DNA of 34,334 nt, taken from contig JALRLR010000006.1 of NCBI GenBank assembly GCA_023254355.1, positions 1 through 34,334 on the forward strand, written 5' to 3'. The DNA is from Candidatus Poseidonia sp. Lineage in GTDB: Archaea > Thermoplasmatota > Poseidoniia > Poseidoniales > Poseidoniaceae. Below, piece after piece: positions 1 to 9,465 of this stretch (position 1 is its first letter; every line of letters starts with the position of its first letter). The notes beneath the pieces are model-generated. The model saw nothing but the letters and a program-made list of their open reading frames with translations, was not told the DNA's origin and did not search any database. A program made the translations under genes and the position numbers.

Positions 1-1034
1 AGTCGAGTGACGTTCATGAACGCCAACGCTGCCATCCGAGCGGCCATTGACATCCGAGACCAATTGCTCAAAGCTGCCTGGGAAATGCTCGGGTATCACC
101 CCAACGTCTTGGTCCTCAACGACCGGCGCATCTACTACAAGCATGACCCGTCGATTGGCGTTTCCTACTTGCAGGCGCTTCACAAAGCCCAGGAAGACAC
201 AGGGGCCTTGATCGCCCGTGGTGCTTATCGCTCGCCGCCCATGGGAGGCGTTCACAAAGGGGCTGCAGCGGGCTTGGCGCCGGCCTACTCATTTTCGGCA
301 TACGTGGCCGAAGTGGATGTTGACGTTGAGACCGGTCGAGTTTCCTGCACTAACGTGTGGGCGGCTCACGATTGCGGCAAAGCGCTCAACCCCTTGGCGG
401 TCAAAGGACAAATCATCGGCTCATGCCACATGGGGCTCGGGCAGGTCTTGAGCGAAAAAATGGTCTATGGCCGAACCGGTCATCTTCAAAACGCCAACTT
501 GCTCGAATATAAGATTCCCTCGGTTCACGAGATGCCACACGTCGAAGCCATCATCGTTGAATCGAGTGACCCCGAGGGCCCGTTTGGGGCGAAAGAAGCC
601 GGTGAAGGTCCGTTGCTCCCGATTTTGCCCGCCGTGGTCAACGCCGTGTACGATGCCATCGGGGTTCGACTGCGTGATTTGCCGTTAACCCCTGATGTGG
701 TGTACAACGGGATTGAGAAGCACATGAAAGCGCTGGGCGTGGATGACCCGCTCGACCTCCCACCCCCCGTCTTGAGCACGGGTCGCTTCAGGCCACCCTT
801 GAAGCTCGCAGCGAGGCTCACCGGGAACGGGATCGCCTTCGCCAGCGAAGCGAAGACACGTCGGCCTACGTCAACGGCGTGTTGTTCGGCTTTGACCCGA
901 ACCGTCCCCTCGCCGAACAAGTGGAGGGTTGGCGAGAAGCCGATGAACCGTTGCCTGAACAATTGGCCGAACTGGGCTTTGCGGGCCGTGCATGGTTGAA
1001 GAAGGAGCAACGGCACATGGGAGGCGATGCCTGA
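1..1034 (+). CDS. hcrA: 4-hydroxybenzoyl-CoA reductase-like molybdenum hydroxylase, alpha (Mo-binding) subunit, C-terminal part; 5' truncated by window, apparent frameshift near 763-768
   Basis: Frame 1 reads SRVTFMNANAAIRAA...AAHDCGKALNPLAVKGQIIGS...ESSDPEGPFGAKEAGEGPLLPILPAVVNAVYDAIGVRLRDLPLTP, typical of xanthine dehydrogenase-family large subunits and closest to HcrA. After the C6 run the frame 0 reading RLEHGSLQATLEARSEAHRERDRLRQRSEDTSAYVNGVLFGFDPNRPLAEQVEGWREADEPLPEQLAELGFAGRAWLKKEQRHMGGDA* continues to a TGA at 1032-1034 overlapping the next ATG. Confidence 0.85.
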
Positions 1035-2005
1035 TGCTGATGCCACCGTTTGAACTTCACCACCCGACTTCGGTGGCTGAGGCGGTTGGCCTCGCGTCCT
1101 CGTTGATGGAACAGGGCTTGGGTTTTGATTGGGTGGCCGGGGGCACCGACGTGCTGCCCAATTACAAGTGGCACATCAACCCTCAACCCCACGTGATCTC
1201 ACTCGCGGCCATTGAAGAGGCCCATTCGTTGTTGCCAACCTCCATCGGTTGCATGGTTCGGCTTGATGCATTGACGGCCGAAAACGGCGTTCACCCGTTG
1301 TTGGTTGAAGCCGCGGCCAAGGTGGCTTCTTCGCTGATCCGCAAGAGCGCCACGGTTGGGGGGAATTTGTGCCTCGACACCCGATGTTTCTGGTACAACC
1401 AAGGCGAAGATTGGCGTCGTTCCATCGATTGGTGCCACAAAGCGGACTGCGGCACAGGCGCCGATTGCCGTGTCATTCCCAACCAGAACACTTTGTGCGT
1501 CGCCACCTACCAAGGCGACCTCGCCCCCAATTTCATGGTCTTGGGGGCCAGCGTCCAACTCATTGGTCCGCAAGGCGAGCGGCAAGTGCCGCTCTCCGAA
1601 TTCTATGCGCTCGACGGCATGAAGAAAAACGTGCTTGAACCAGGGGAATTTTTGCTCAAAGTGACCTTGCCTGAGGACGCGTTCTCCAGGGTGGGTTCCT
1701 ATCAGAAACTCCGGGTTCGTGATTCATGGGATTTTCCCGAAGCCGGTATCGCCGCCTCGTGGATTCCATCGCAACCTGACAGTCTCAAAATCGCCAGCAC
1801 GGCGCTTGAATCCATTCCTCGTCTCCACGAGGAGGAAGTTTCGAAGACCCTTGGCTCAAACGGCCTGGAACCCGTGGCCATGGCGGCGGCCATTCACAAG
1901 GCGGTAAAGCCCGTGAACAACACCGCCCTGCCTCCGAGGTATCGTCGGTCCATGGTGAAGACCTTGACCAAGAGGGCGCTTCGGGCGTTGCAACAAGGTG
2001 AATGA
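1034..2005 (+). CDS. hcrB: 4-hydroxybenzoyl-CoA reductase-like beta (FAD-binding) subunit with Cys-rich Fe-S insert
   Basis: VAGGTDVLPNYK and SATVGGNLCLDTRC motifs of the CoxM/FAD family; six Cys in NLCLDTRCFWYNQGEDWRRSIDWCHKADCGTGADCRVIPNQNTLCVATYQGDLAP, resembling the extra 4Fe-4S loop of HcrB. ATG at 1034 overlaps upstream TGA. Confidence 0.82.
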   Translation: MLMPPFELHHPTSVAEAVGLASSLMEQGLGFDWVAGGTDVLPNYKWHINPQPHVISLAAIEEAHSLLPTSIGCMVRLDALTAENGVHPLLVEAAAKVASSLIRKSATVGGNLCLDTRCFWYNQGEDWRRSIDWCHKADCGTGADCRVIPNQNTLCVATYQGDLAPNFMVLGASVQLIGPQGERQVPLSEFYALDGMKKNVLEPGEFLLKVTLPEDAFSRVGSYQKLRVRDSWDFPEAGIAASWIPSQPDSLKIASTALESIPRLHEEEVSKTLGSNGLEPVAMAAAIHKAVKPVNNTALPPRYRRSMVKTLTKRALRALQQGE

Positions 2006-2006
2006 T

Positions 2007-2969
2007 ATGCGACCAAGCCTCTCGGTAGGTGTTGCGCTGGTTTTGCTCCTCACCGTCCTTCCCGTGACTGCACAAGACGTGCAAGGCCCTTCATGGGACA
2101 TGGGTTGGGTCACGGACGTTGACCCCAAATACGTCGTTGAACTTGAGGATGATTGGGATTTGACGGGTGAATTGGTGGTGTACGTTCAAAACGATGGGCC
2201 GGCCGAATTGAACTTGGCATTGACCTATGATTACGACGAGGACGGACCTTTTTCCTTTGATGGGCCTGACACCTTTTCCGTATCGGGGAACACCAACGAC
2301 ACGTTCACCATCAGCATTACGGGTGGCGCGGCCGAGGAAGTGAGGTCGTTTTCACCGAATTCAAAGATTGAACTCACGGTGGTGGGCGAGGAGCAAGTCG
2401 GTAGCTCGACCATCCGAAGCCAGGAAATCCAAGCGGACATCACCGTGCCTCGGATGTTCCGATTGGTGCCCGAGGCGCTTGAACCGACAGAAGCATTGTT
2501 CGCCGGTTCCTGGGTTGACTTTACGTTGAAGGTGAAAAACTTGGGCAACACCCAAGACGCCATCCGTGGTGCTGAAGCAACGATTCGCAGTTGCCCGCAT
2601 CTTTCGGTTGTTGGGCTTGAGGAACTGGAAGACACCGTCGTCCAAGTGACGGCTGATGACGGTGGCAACGCCGTTGAATTCACGTTGCGGTTGGAAGCCA
2701 GCAGCAGCCATCAAGAGCGGACGTGTGAAGTCTCGATCGCCTTGGAATCCGAAGGGGACCAGACGCAGCGCTCAAGCACCATGAACGTGGAGGTGAAGGC
2801 CCCTTCGGTCGATGACCCCGTGGTGGGTGATGAGGATGACGAAGACACCGTGGTGAGCGATGACCCCAGCCTCGCATGGTCGGGGCCAGTTGACCTCCTC
2901 GTGTTACTGCTGCTGGCCTTCGTGTTTTCACGCCGGCATGCCGGATTCCAGTCATTCTCCTCCGAATAG
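2007..2969 (+). CDS. Secreted/surface protein with N-terminal signal sequence and C-terminal membrane anchor
   Basis: N-term MRPSLSVGVALVLLLTVLPVTAQ; beta-rich ectodomain; acidic spacer then LLVLLLLAFVFSRRH anchor. GGTGA motif upstream; a GTG start at 1998 is also possible. Confidence 0.7.
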   Translation: MRPSLSVGVALVLLLTVLPVTAQDVQGPSWDMGWVTDVDPKYVVELEDDWDLTGELVVYVQNDGPAELNLALTYDYDEDGPFSFDGPDTFSVSGNTNDTFTISITGGAAEEVRSFSPNSKIELTVVGEEQVGSSTIRSQEIQADITVPRMFRLVPEALEPTEALFAGSWVDFTLKVKNLGNTQDAIRGAEATIRSCPHLSVVGLEELEDTVVQVTADDGGNAVEFTLRLEASSSHQERTCEVSIALESEGDQTQRSSTMNVEVKAPSVDDPVVGDEDDEDTVVSDDPSLAWSGPVDLLVLLLLAFVFSRRHAGFQSFSSE

Positions 2970-3134
2970 TGTAATTTTTGAAGGATTTTAGCGTCTTGAT
3001 TCACCAGAGAGAGCGTCGCTGTTGTTTGAAAATCGGAAGATGCCCTTGTCCAAGGGTGAGCAACTATTATGTGTGGAATGTGTCTCCGAAGGATGTAAAT
3101 CTGTCGTTTTGACTCGATACATGGAGGAAGAGAG

Positions 3135-4712
3135 ATGGCTGAAGTTGAGAAATCCAAGTTGAGTCTCGAGGCTTGGCTCATGATTGGTCTCGTGGTTTCA
3201 GTGGCCCTTTCAACCGTCATCATCGCCGTCGTCTCGTCCGGGAAAACCACCGTTTTTTCCCCCTACCAGAACGATGATGAATACGCTGACCAACAACTGA
3301 CGCTGATGCGTGAGAGTTTGAAGGATTTCAACGTGGCCAACACCATGTCCACCCCCATGCTCGTCAACGACTGGCAAAATCCCCACCGAACCTTGTTGGT
3401 GATCGCCGCACCTGAGAAACCCTTTGACGCAGCTGAAGCGGCGGCTCTCCACGATTTCGTCACGAAACGAGGAGGCAAGGTCATCTTGGCCGCCAACTCA
3501 ACCAACGCTCAGTTGGTGGCCGAAGAATTCGGTGTCAAATACTTTGATTCACCCGTTCGCGATGACATCAACACCGGGCGCTATTACGAAGTGACGGCCG
3601 ATGACGGCACCCGTGTCTCGCCCGACACGCGCAAACTCTGGTCCGTGGCCAGCGTGACCCGTGACATTTCCACCATGGGCGATGAGAAAGCCGTTCCATG
3701 TTCGGAAGACGATGTCAACCAGGAACTGGTGGAAAACTGCCGCATGCCGGTGCTGTTCCATCGACCCACCGCCATCCAAGTGTTGGATGAACAAGGTGAA
3801 TCTGGCCGCAGCATCCACGTGCTCGCCGCAGCTTCAACCTCGGCTGAAATCGACGCTGGCAAGGGCGAATCCAACCCCACGCTCGGTGAAGGGGAGACCG
3901 GCCTCATCATTCGAATTGACTACCCCGGACAAACCGTGCTTGACCAGCGGTCGCTGGACTTTGGCGGCGATATTGGTGAAATCACCGCAACGGGGAGCAT
4001 TGTGTTCGTTTCCGACCACTCGGTGCTGGCCAACCACCTCTGGGACCAAGACATGGCCGAGGAGACGGGCAAGATGCAATGCGACTCCGAGCTTTACATC
4101 CAAAACGGCCACATGTGCTGGGACACCGACTCCGAGGGCCTCAACAAGGGACTTGGTGACACCACCTGGCGTGGCAACGAGATGTACTTCACGGCCCTCA
4201 TCAACGACATGATGGAATTTGACAACGAGCAGTTGTCCGCCACCATCGCCCGAAACACGGGGTCGTTCAACATCGTCTTCGACGAGAGCCGGCACGTTTC
4301 CAGCACCCTTTCCATGCCTTTCACCGAAGCCATGGGCGCCATCGTCTTGCTCACCAGCGATGCGGTCCTCAAATGGCTCATCATCCTGAATCTCTTCGCT
4401 TTGCTCGCCATCGCCATCATGGTGGTGCCAGAGAAAGAGAACTGGCGTCACGTCTTCGACTTGACCCGATTCCGGGAGCGCCCAACGAAGTTGGACCCCT
4501 CCCAATACCAACGGCGAACGCGTGAGGCCTTCCTCAACAAAGTTCGCAACTTCAATGACCTAACGCGAGACGATTTTGCTCGCAAGTCCCCAGCGGAAGT
4601 CATGCAGATGATCCGCGAACCCCGATTGGTCGAACTGGTGAGTTCGAACCGTGTCTACTCCAGCGAAGAATTGAGGGAACTCATCCCTCACATCCGTCGT
4701 TGGGGAAATTGA
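3135..4712 (+). CDS. DUF4350-like membrane protein
   Basis: N-terminal TM, then YADQQLTLMRESLKDFNV...PEKPFDAAEAAALHDFVTKRGGKVILAANSTNAQLVAEEFGV, and a second TM near ILNLFALLAIAIMVV; lies directly upstream of MoxR/DUF58. GGAGGAAGAGAG RBS. Confidence 0.72.
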   Translation: MAEVEKSKLSLEAWLMIGLVVSVALSTVIIAVVSSGKTTVFSPYQNDDEYADQQLTLMRESLKDFNVANTMSTPMLVNDWQNPHRTLLVIAAPEKPFDAAEAAALHDFVTKRGGKVILAANSTNAQLVAEEFGVKYFDSPVRDDINTGRYYEVTADDGTRVSPDTRKLWSVASVTRDISTMGDEKAVPCSEDDVNQELVENCRMPVLFHRPTAIQVLDEQGESGRSIHVLAAASTSAEIDAGKGESNPTLGEGETGLIIRIDYPGQTVLDQRSLDFGGDIGEITATGSIVFVSDHSVLANHLWDQDMAEETGKMQCDSELYIQNGHMCWDTDSEGLNKGLGDTTWRGNEMYFTALINDMMEFDNEQLSATIARNTGSFNIVFDESRHVSSTLSMPFTEAMGAIVLLTSDAVLKWLIILNLFALLAIAIMVVPEKENWRHVFDLTRFRERPTKLDPSQYQRRTREAFLNKVRNFNDLTRDDFARKSPAEVMQMIREPRLVELVSSNRVYSSEELRELIPHIRRWGN

Positions 4713-4729
4713 AACAAGGAGGATAAGAC

Positions 4730-5854
4730 ATGCAACCCCCAGCCCCCCCCGCAGCCCCGCCCGCGCCAGCGCCTGCAGCGCCAGCAGCACCCGTGGCCCC
4801 TGCCCCCGCCGCTCCCATGGCACCGGCAGCACCCGCCGCACCCGTTGCCCCTGCAGCACCGGCCGCTCCGGCCCAGCCGAAGCACCAGAGTACCCCTGAA
4901 GTCCGAGAGCGCCTGAAGGCCGTCGGTGCGATTGCGCAAGCAATCTCCGCCGAGGTCCAGAAGGTCATCATCGGTAAGTCACACGTCATCGACAACGTGT
5001 TGATCAACATCCTGTCCAACGGGAACCTTCTCTTCGAAGACTACCCCGGATTGGCCAAGACGTTGATGACCAACACCTTCGCCGATGCTCTTGGTTGTGA
5101 CTTCAAGCGTGTTCAGTTCACGCCTGACCTGCTCCCCGCTGACATCACCGGTACGAACATCTACGACGCCAAGAAGGGCGAGTTTACCTTCAAGCCCGGT
5201 CCGTTGTTCTGTAACCTTCTCCTCGCTGACGAGATCAACCGTGCCCCTCCCAAGACCCAAGCCGCTTTGCTTGAGGCCATGCAGGAGAAGCAGGTGACCA
5301 TCGGTACCGTCACCCACAAGTTGCCAGCCCCGTTCATCGTTATGGCCACGCAAAACCCTGTGGAGCAGGAAGGTACCTACCCGCTCCCTGAAGCACAACT
5401 TGACCGTTTCATGTTCAAGATGTCCGTGGGTTACCCTGACCGCGCTGACGAAGACGAGATCCTCGCCCGCCGTATCAACCGTGGTAAGGACGCTGTCGAT
5501 GTGGACGTCATCACCGACCCCGCTCGTGTCATCGCCATGCAACAGGCCTGTGAAGACGTGTACGTTGACCCCGCCATCCGCATGTACATGGTCGAGATCG
5601 TGTCTCGCACCCGCGAAGACCCTCGCGTTCTCGTGGGCTCGTCCCCTCGTGGCTCGCAAGCCCTCCTCAAGACCTCCCGTGCGGCTGCTGCCCTGCGTGG
5701 ACGTGACTTCGTCACCCCTGACGATGTCAAGGCCATCGCTGAGCTCGCCATCGCCCACCGTATCATCTTGAAGCCTGAGCACCAAATCAAGGGGCTTGAA
5801 TCCGGAGAAGTCATCCAGACCATCCTCCGTGAAGTCCCTGTGCCAACGGTTTGA
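4730..5854 (+). CDS. MoxR-family AAA+ ATPase with Ala/Pro-rich N-terminal extension
   Basis: LLFEDYPGLAKTLMTNTFADALGCDFKRVQFTPDLLPADITGTNIYD, LLADEINRAPPKTQAALLEAMQEKQVTIG, ATQNPVEQEGTYPLPEAQLDRF are MoxR signatures. GGAGG RBS at 4718-4722. Confidence 0.95.
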   Translation: MQPPAPPAAPPAPAPAAPAAPVAPAPAAPMAPAAPAAPVAPAAPAAPAQPKHQSTPEVRERLKAVGAIAQAISAEVQKVIIGKSHVIDNVLINILSNGNLLFEDYPGLAKTLMTNTFADALGCDFKRVQFTPDLLPADITGTNIYDAKKGEFTFKPGPLFCNLLLADEINRAPPKTQAALLEAMQEKQVTIGTVTHKLPAPFIVMATQNPVEQEGTYPLPEAQLDRFMFKMSVGYPDRADEDEILARRINRGKDAVDVDVITDPARVIAMQQACEDVYVDPAIRMYMVEIVSRTREDPRVLVGSSPRGSQALLKTSRAAAALRGRDFVTPDDVKAIAELAIAHRIILKPEHQIKGLESGEVIQTILREVPVPTV

Positions 5855-5883
5855 AGTTGGACTTGAACTGAGGTGAATCAAAC

Positions 5884-7197
5884 ATGTGGAGCCGTAAGTC
5901 AGCCATGCTTGGCAGCCTCGCTGTTGCCATGTACTTGCTCGGCTTGACGCTCCGCAACACCCAGCTCGTCACCATCGCCGTGGTCATCTTCGTGTTCCTC
6001 ACCTGGGCTGCACTCCTGGGGAATCACGCAGACGTCGCATCGAGTGGACGACGAGCCGAAGAGTGGTCCGGCGAAGAAGGAGCAGCGCTTGGCAACGTGG
6101 TTGCCATGCGAAAACTCTCCAGTGCCCGCATGTTTGAAGACGGCGAATTGAACGTGACCTTGAGGATGCAAAACTCTTCATCGTTGCCGAAAATTTTGGA
6201 GGTTCGTGACCGAGTTCCCGAAGTGATGCGCATCAAAGAAGGTGCCAACTACATCTTGATGGAACTCGGCCCACGGCGAGAGACGTTCATCGAATACACC
6301 GTTGAATGCCCGCTTCGTGGCTTCTACAGCCTCGGGCCGGTCACGGTCCGCATTCAGGACGCCTTCGGGTTGTTCCACAAGGAAAAGGAATTGCATGTCT
6401 ACAACGATTTCCTTGTGTTCCCGAAGATGGAGGATTTGAAAGAAACCTTCGTCAAGTCCCGTGTGCCCAAGATCTTCACCGGTGCGGTCAACATTCGCCA
6501 ACCCGGTCCCGGTTCCGAGTTTTATTCGCTTCGTGAGTATTTCGAAGGCGATTCCTTCCGAGCCATCAACTGGTCAGCTTACGCCCGTTCTGGCAAACTC
6601 ATGGTGAACGAGCGCGAGCGAGACGCCGTGTCCGACGTGATCATCATCGTTGATTCGCGTGCGGTGGCTGAAACTGGCCCGGTCTCCCGAAACGCTTTGG
6701 TGTATTCCACTCGAGCAGCGGCGTCCTTGGCGAAGTATTTCCTTGGTCGTCGTGACTCGGTGGGTGTCATTGTCTACGGTGATGAAGTCGTCAGCGTTGA
6801 CCGTGATACTGGCAAGAAACAACTCTACGTCATTTTGACCAAACTTGCCGGAGCCGTTGCCCGTGGAAACATCCCGCTGCAAGTGGTGGTCAACCGTATC
6901 CTGCCTCACATCAACAAAGGGAGCCCCATCATCTTCCTCTCCAATCTGGAAGACGACCCGACCATCGTCAACGCTCTGCGCGACTTCCGAGCACGAGACT
7001 TCGACGTCACGGTGCTTTCACCGTCCTCGCTCGAGTTTGAGTTCGATGCCAAGCGCATTGACCGAACCGGGTACGAGGTCATGAAGACCGAACGCGACGT
7101 GCTCATCGGTGAACTCCGTGGATTGGGCGTGAACATCATGGATTGGGAGCCTGACATGCTCCTTTCCACCGCTCTTGCAGGAGCTCGAGGATTCTGA
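5884..7197 (+). CDS. DUF58 domain protein (vWA-like) with N-terminal TM segments
   Basis: RQPGPGSEFYSLREYFEGDSFRAINWSAYARSGKLMVNERERDAVSDVIIIVDSR is the DUF58 core; follows MoxR. Confidence 0.9.
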   Translation: MWSRKSAMLGSLAVAMYLLGLTLRNTQLVTIAVVIFVFLTWAALLGNHADVASSGRRAEEWSGEEGAALGNVVAMRKLSSARMFEDGELNVTLRMQNSSSLPKILEVRDRVPEVMRIKEGANYILMELGPRRETFIEYTVECPLRGFYSLGPVTVRIQDAFGLFHKEKELHVYNDFLVFPKMEDLKETFVKSRVPKIFTGAVNIRQPGPGSEFYSLREYFEGDSFRAINWSAYARSGKLMVNERERDAVSDVIIIVDSRAVAETGPVSRNALVYSTRAAASLAKYFLGRRDSVGVIVYGDEVVSVDRDTGKKQLYVILTKLAGAVARGNIPLQVVVNRILPHINKGSPIIFLSNLEDDPTIVNALRDFRARDFDVTVLSPSSLEFEFDAKRIDRTGYEVMKTERDVLIGELRGLGVNIMDWEPDMLLSTALAGARGF

Positions 7198-7208
7198 GGT
7201 GATCAATC

Positions 7209-8132
7209 ATGACCATCAACAAGCCATCCGCTGACACCTCGCACCTCTACGACGGCAAGACGGTTCGTTCCTCGGCCCCCTCTCGAAAGAAGGCAGCAGG
7301 CCAGGTCGGCTCCGGCAGCGACATTCCACAAGACGCCATCCCCACCGTTGAAATTCCAACCTTCATCGAGAGCCTCCTTGGTGGACCGTTGGTCCCCAAG
7401 ATGAAGTTCCTCCCGCCCGATAAAATGGTCCAAAACTTGCAAATCGCGGTGTACGGTGTCTTGGTGGCTTTGGCCTTCCTCACCTACATCATCTCCCCCC
7501 CACAAGGGACGATGTGGTACATCATGACCGGAAGTTTGGGTTTTGCCAACATCATGCAACTCGTCGTCATCGCCGCCGCCACCGTGCTTGGTTTCATGGG
7601 GACCTTCAAGCGAGACGCTCGTTTGTCGCTTGGCAGTAACCTGCTCTTCATTCTCGCCATCCTTCGGTTTGCCTCGTCCAAAACCGCCCTTTCCAACGAC
7701 CTCTTCGGGTTGCAGGACAGCCCCACGATGCTTTCCGTCCTGGTGGTTGTTTATTCCGTCTTGCTCATCATGTATTTCGAGTTGAGCAACGGCGTGATTC
7801 GCTACTCGATGCTTGATACCAGCATTCGCACCAACGAAGTTTACGTGATGAATCCGAAGAAAATTGTGTCAAAATACCACCGCTCGTTGGTGATCAACCC
7901 CATTTTGGCCACGTTGCTGGCTTGGTTCGTCCTCTCCGCCAACACCATCCTTCCCGCCATCGTCGGCATCTTCTCCGGCGACACCGCCCTGCGAATGCGT
8001 GAATCGGTTGAACTCACGTCCGTGTATGGCGTGGCCTTGGGCACCCTGTTTGTGTTCATCACGGTCGGCATCTTGTTTGGCCTGAACCTGCCAACGCACT
8101 TGCAACGTTTCCGTGAGAAGCAAGCCGAGTGA
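7209..8132 (+). CDS. Multi-pass membrane protein of the MoxR/DUF58 cluster
   Basis: Several hydrophobic helices; TGAGGTGAT RBS overlapping upstream stop; family not recognised. Confidence 0.75.
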   Translation: MTINKPSADTSHLYDGKTVRSSAPSRKKAAGQVGSGSDIPQDAIPTVEIPTFIESLLGGPLVPKMKFLPPDKMVQNLQIAVYGVLVALAFLTYIISPPQGTMWYIMTGSLGFANIMQLVVIAAATVLGFMGTFKRDARLSLGSNLLFILAILRFASSKTALSNDLFGLQDSPTMLSVLVVVYSVLLIMYFELSNGVIRYSMLDTSIRTNEVYVMNPKKIVSKYHRSLVINPILATLLAWFVLSANTILPAIVGIFSGDTALRMRESVELTSVYGVALGTLFVFITVGILFGLNLPTHLQRFREKQAE

Positions 8133-8136
8133 ACCC

Positions 8137-9465
8137 TCACCCCTGGTTGGCGTTTACTCGCACCATCACTTCGTCGAGCATGGCCGAGATGTCGTGACGT
8201 TGCGTAAGCAGGTGGGTGGAACGGTTGTTGACCAAGACGTCTTCTTCTCGGTGATTGGAACCCTCCTCCAGCAACGCAAAGACGGTTTGGGCATCATTAC
8301 AGCCGATGAACGACAGCATGGCGGCGTAATAGTCGTAGGTCACTTCGCCACTGAAACGGTTCAAGATGCTCATGCTCCGGCTCACTTCGTGTTGAGGCAG
8401 GATGAACCTCCATCGGTTCGGGGTGGCTTCAAAGGAGCAGACTCGGATGTCATGTGCTTGCAGCTGGCCGATGGCGTCGCTCAAATCCGCAACAGCGTCG
8501 TCCGAGTAGGTGAGTTGGACGTTCACACAAGCCACCCGAGGGATGCAGGCCACGGCTTTCACCGTGGGCGTACCGTCAATATCGGGACCGATCACGGTTT
8601 TCATGTTGTTTCGACCGTATCCCGACAAGTGACGAATCTCGATTGGAATACCGATGGTATACACCGGTTGAACCGTGGCTGGATGAAGAATGGTGGCGTC
8701 AGCATTAGCGAATTCAATGGCTTCCCCGTAGCCGAGATAGGGTATGGGCGATGCCGACACGCCCCATCTCGGATTGATGGGGTAGATGCCCAACACGTCC
8801 TTCCACAAGACCACGCGTTGAGCGTTAAGCAACGCAGCAAGGGCCGTGGCCGTGTGGTCACTGCCACCGCGCCCCAACAACGCAATGTCACCGTCATTGC
8901 CTTCACCAAACCAGCCCGTGACCACCGGGACGCCCCAAAAGGCCTCCTTGTCCAATCGTTCGGCCGAACGTTGCATGTCCACGGTTCGCGCGGTGCCCAC
9001 GCCGTCCAAACACAGACCGATGTCTTCGGCACCGACAGGGTGGGCATCAATCCCGCATTCCACCAGGTGGTGAGCGATGATGAGGGCCGAGAGGCGTTCG
9101 CCTGAGGCGAGCAAGCGGTTGTAAGCCGACGTGTCGGACCGTTCGGTCTCCAGCGCAGCGAGGGATTCCTCGATTCCTGCCAGCACCCGTTGGAAGACAT
9201 CGAAGAGCGGTGAATTCACCAACGAAGGGGCAAAGCGAAGGTGATGGCTGGCGAGGTCGTTCACCAGACGCCCTGCATATCGGGGCTCCTTGGCAGCCCG
9301 CATCAATCGGTCGGTCGTGCCCCACAAGGCCGAGACGACCAAGACCACCGGCTGCTCCGCTTCCATGACGATGTTCGCGATGCGTTCCAAATCCGAAGCG
9401 TCACGGAGACAGGAGCCTCCAAACTTGTGGATTTCAGGCGTTTCATGCACCACCAAAACCTCCAC
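8137..9465 (-). CDS. lysC: Aspartate kinase
   Basis: HKFGGSCLRDASDLERIANIV...VVLVVSALWGTTDRL N-terminus, LLGRGGSDHTATALAALLNAQRVVLWKDVLGIYPINPRW core, ACT-like C-terminus. Start overlaps the end of chorismate synthase. Confidence 0.88.
   Translation of the reverse strand: MEVLVVHETPEIHKFGGSCLRDASDLERIANIVMEAEQPVVLVVSALWGTTDRLMRAAKEPRYAGRLVNDLASHHLRFAPSLVNSPLFDVFQRVLAGIEESLAALETERSDTSAYNRLLASGERLSALIIAHHLVECGIDAHPVGAEDIGLCLDGVGTARTVDMQRSAERLDKEAFWGVPVVTGWFGEGNDGDIALLGRGGSDHTATALAALLNAQRVVLWKDVLGIYPINPRWGVSASPIPYLGYGEAIEFANADATILHPATVQPVYTIGIPIEIRHLSGYGRNNMKTVIGPDIDGTPTVKAVACIPRVACVNVQLTYSDDAVADLSDAIGQLQAHDIRVCSFEATPNRWRFILPQHEVSRSMSILNRFSGEVTYDYYAAMLSFIGCNDAQTVFALLEEGSNHREEDVLVNNRSTHLLTQRHDISAMLDEVMVRVNANQG

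Noticed and set aside
2970-3134. Possible promoter/TATA element (CAACTATTATGTG near 3061) or small RNA
   Set aside because: AT-richer gap is consistent with a promoter for the MoxR cluster, but no convincing BRE/TATA spacing or RNA fold can be shown by eye.
4681-5019. Gly/Ala repeat ORF (GAAGAAGATGAAG)
   Set aside because: Antisense reading of the Ala/Pro-rich MoxR N-terminus.
4979-5881. 300-aa minus-strand ORF opposite MoxR
   Set aside because: Fully antisense to a clearly recognised AAA+ gene, with His/Asp/Gly-rich shadow composition.
8113-9105. 330-aa plus-strand ORF opposite aspartate kinase
   Set aside because: Antisense to a recognised enzyme; no recognisable motif.
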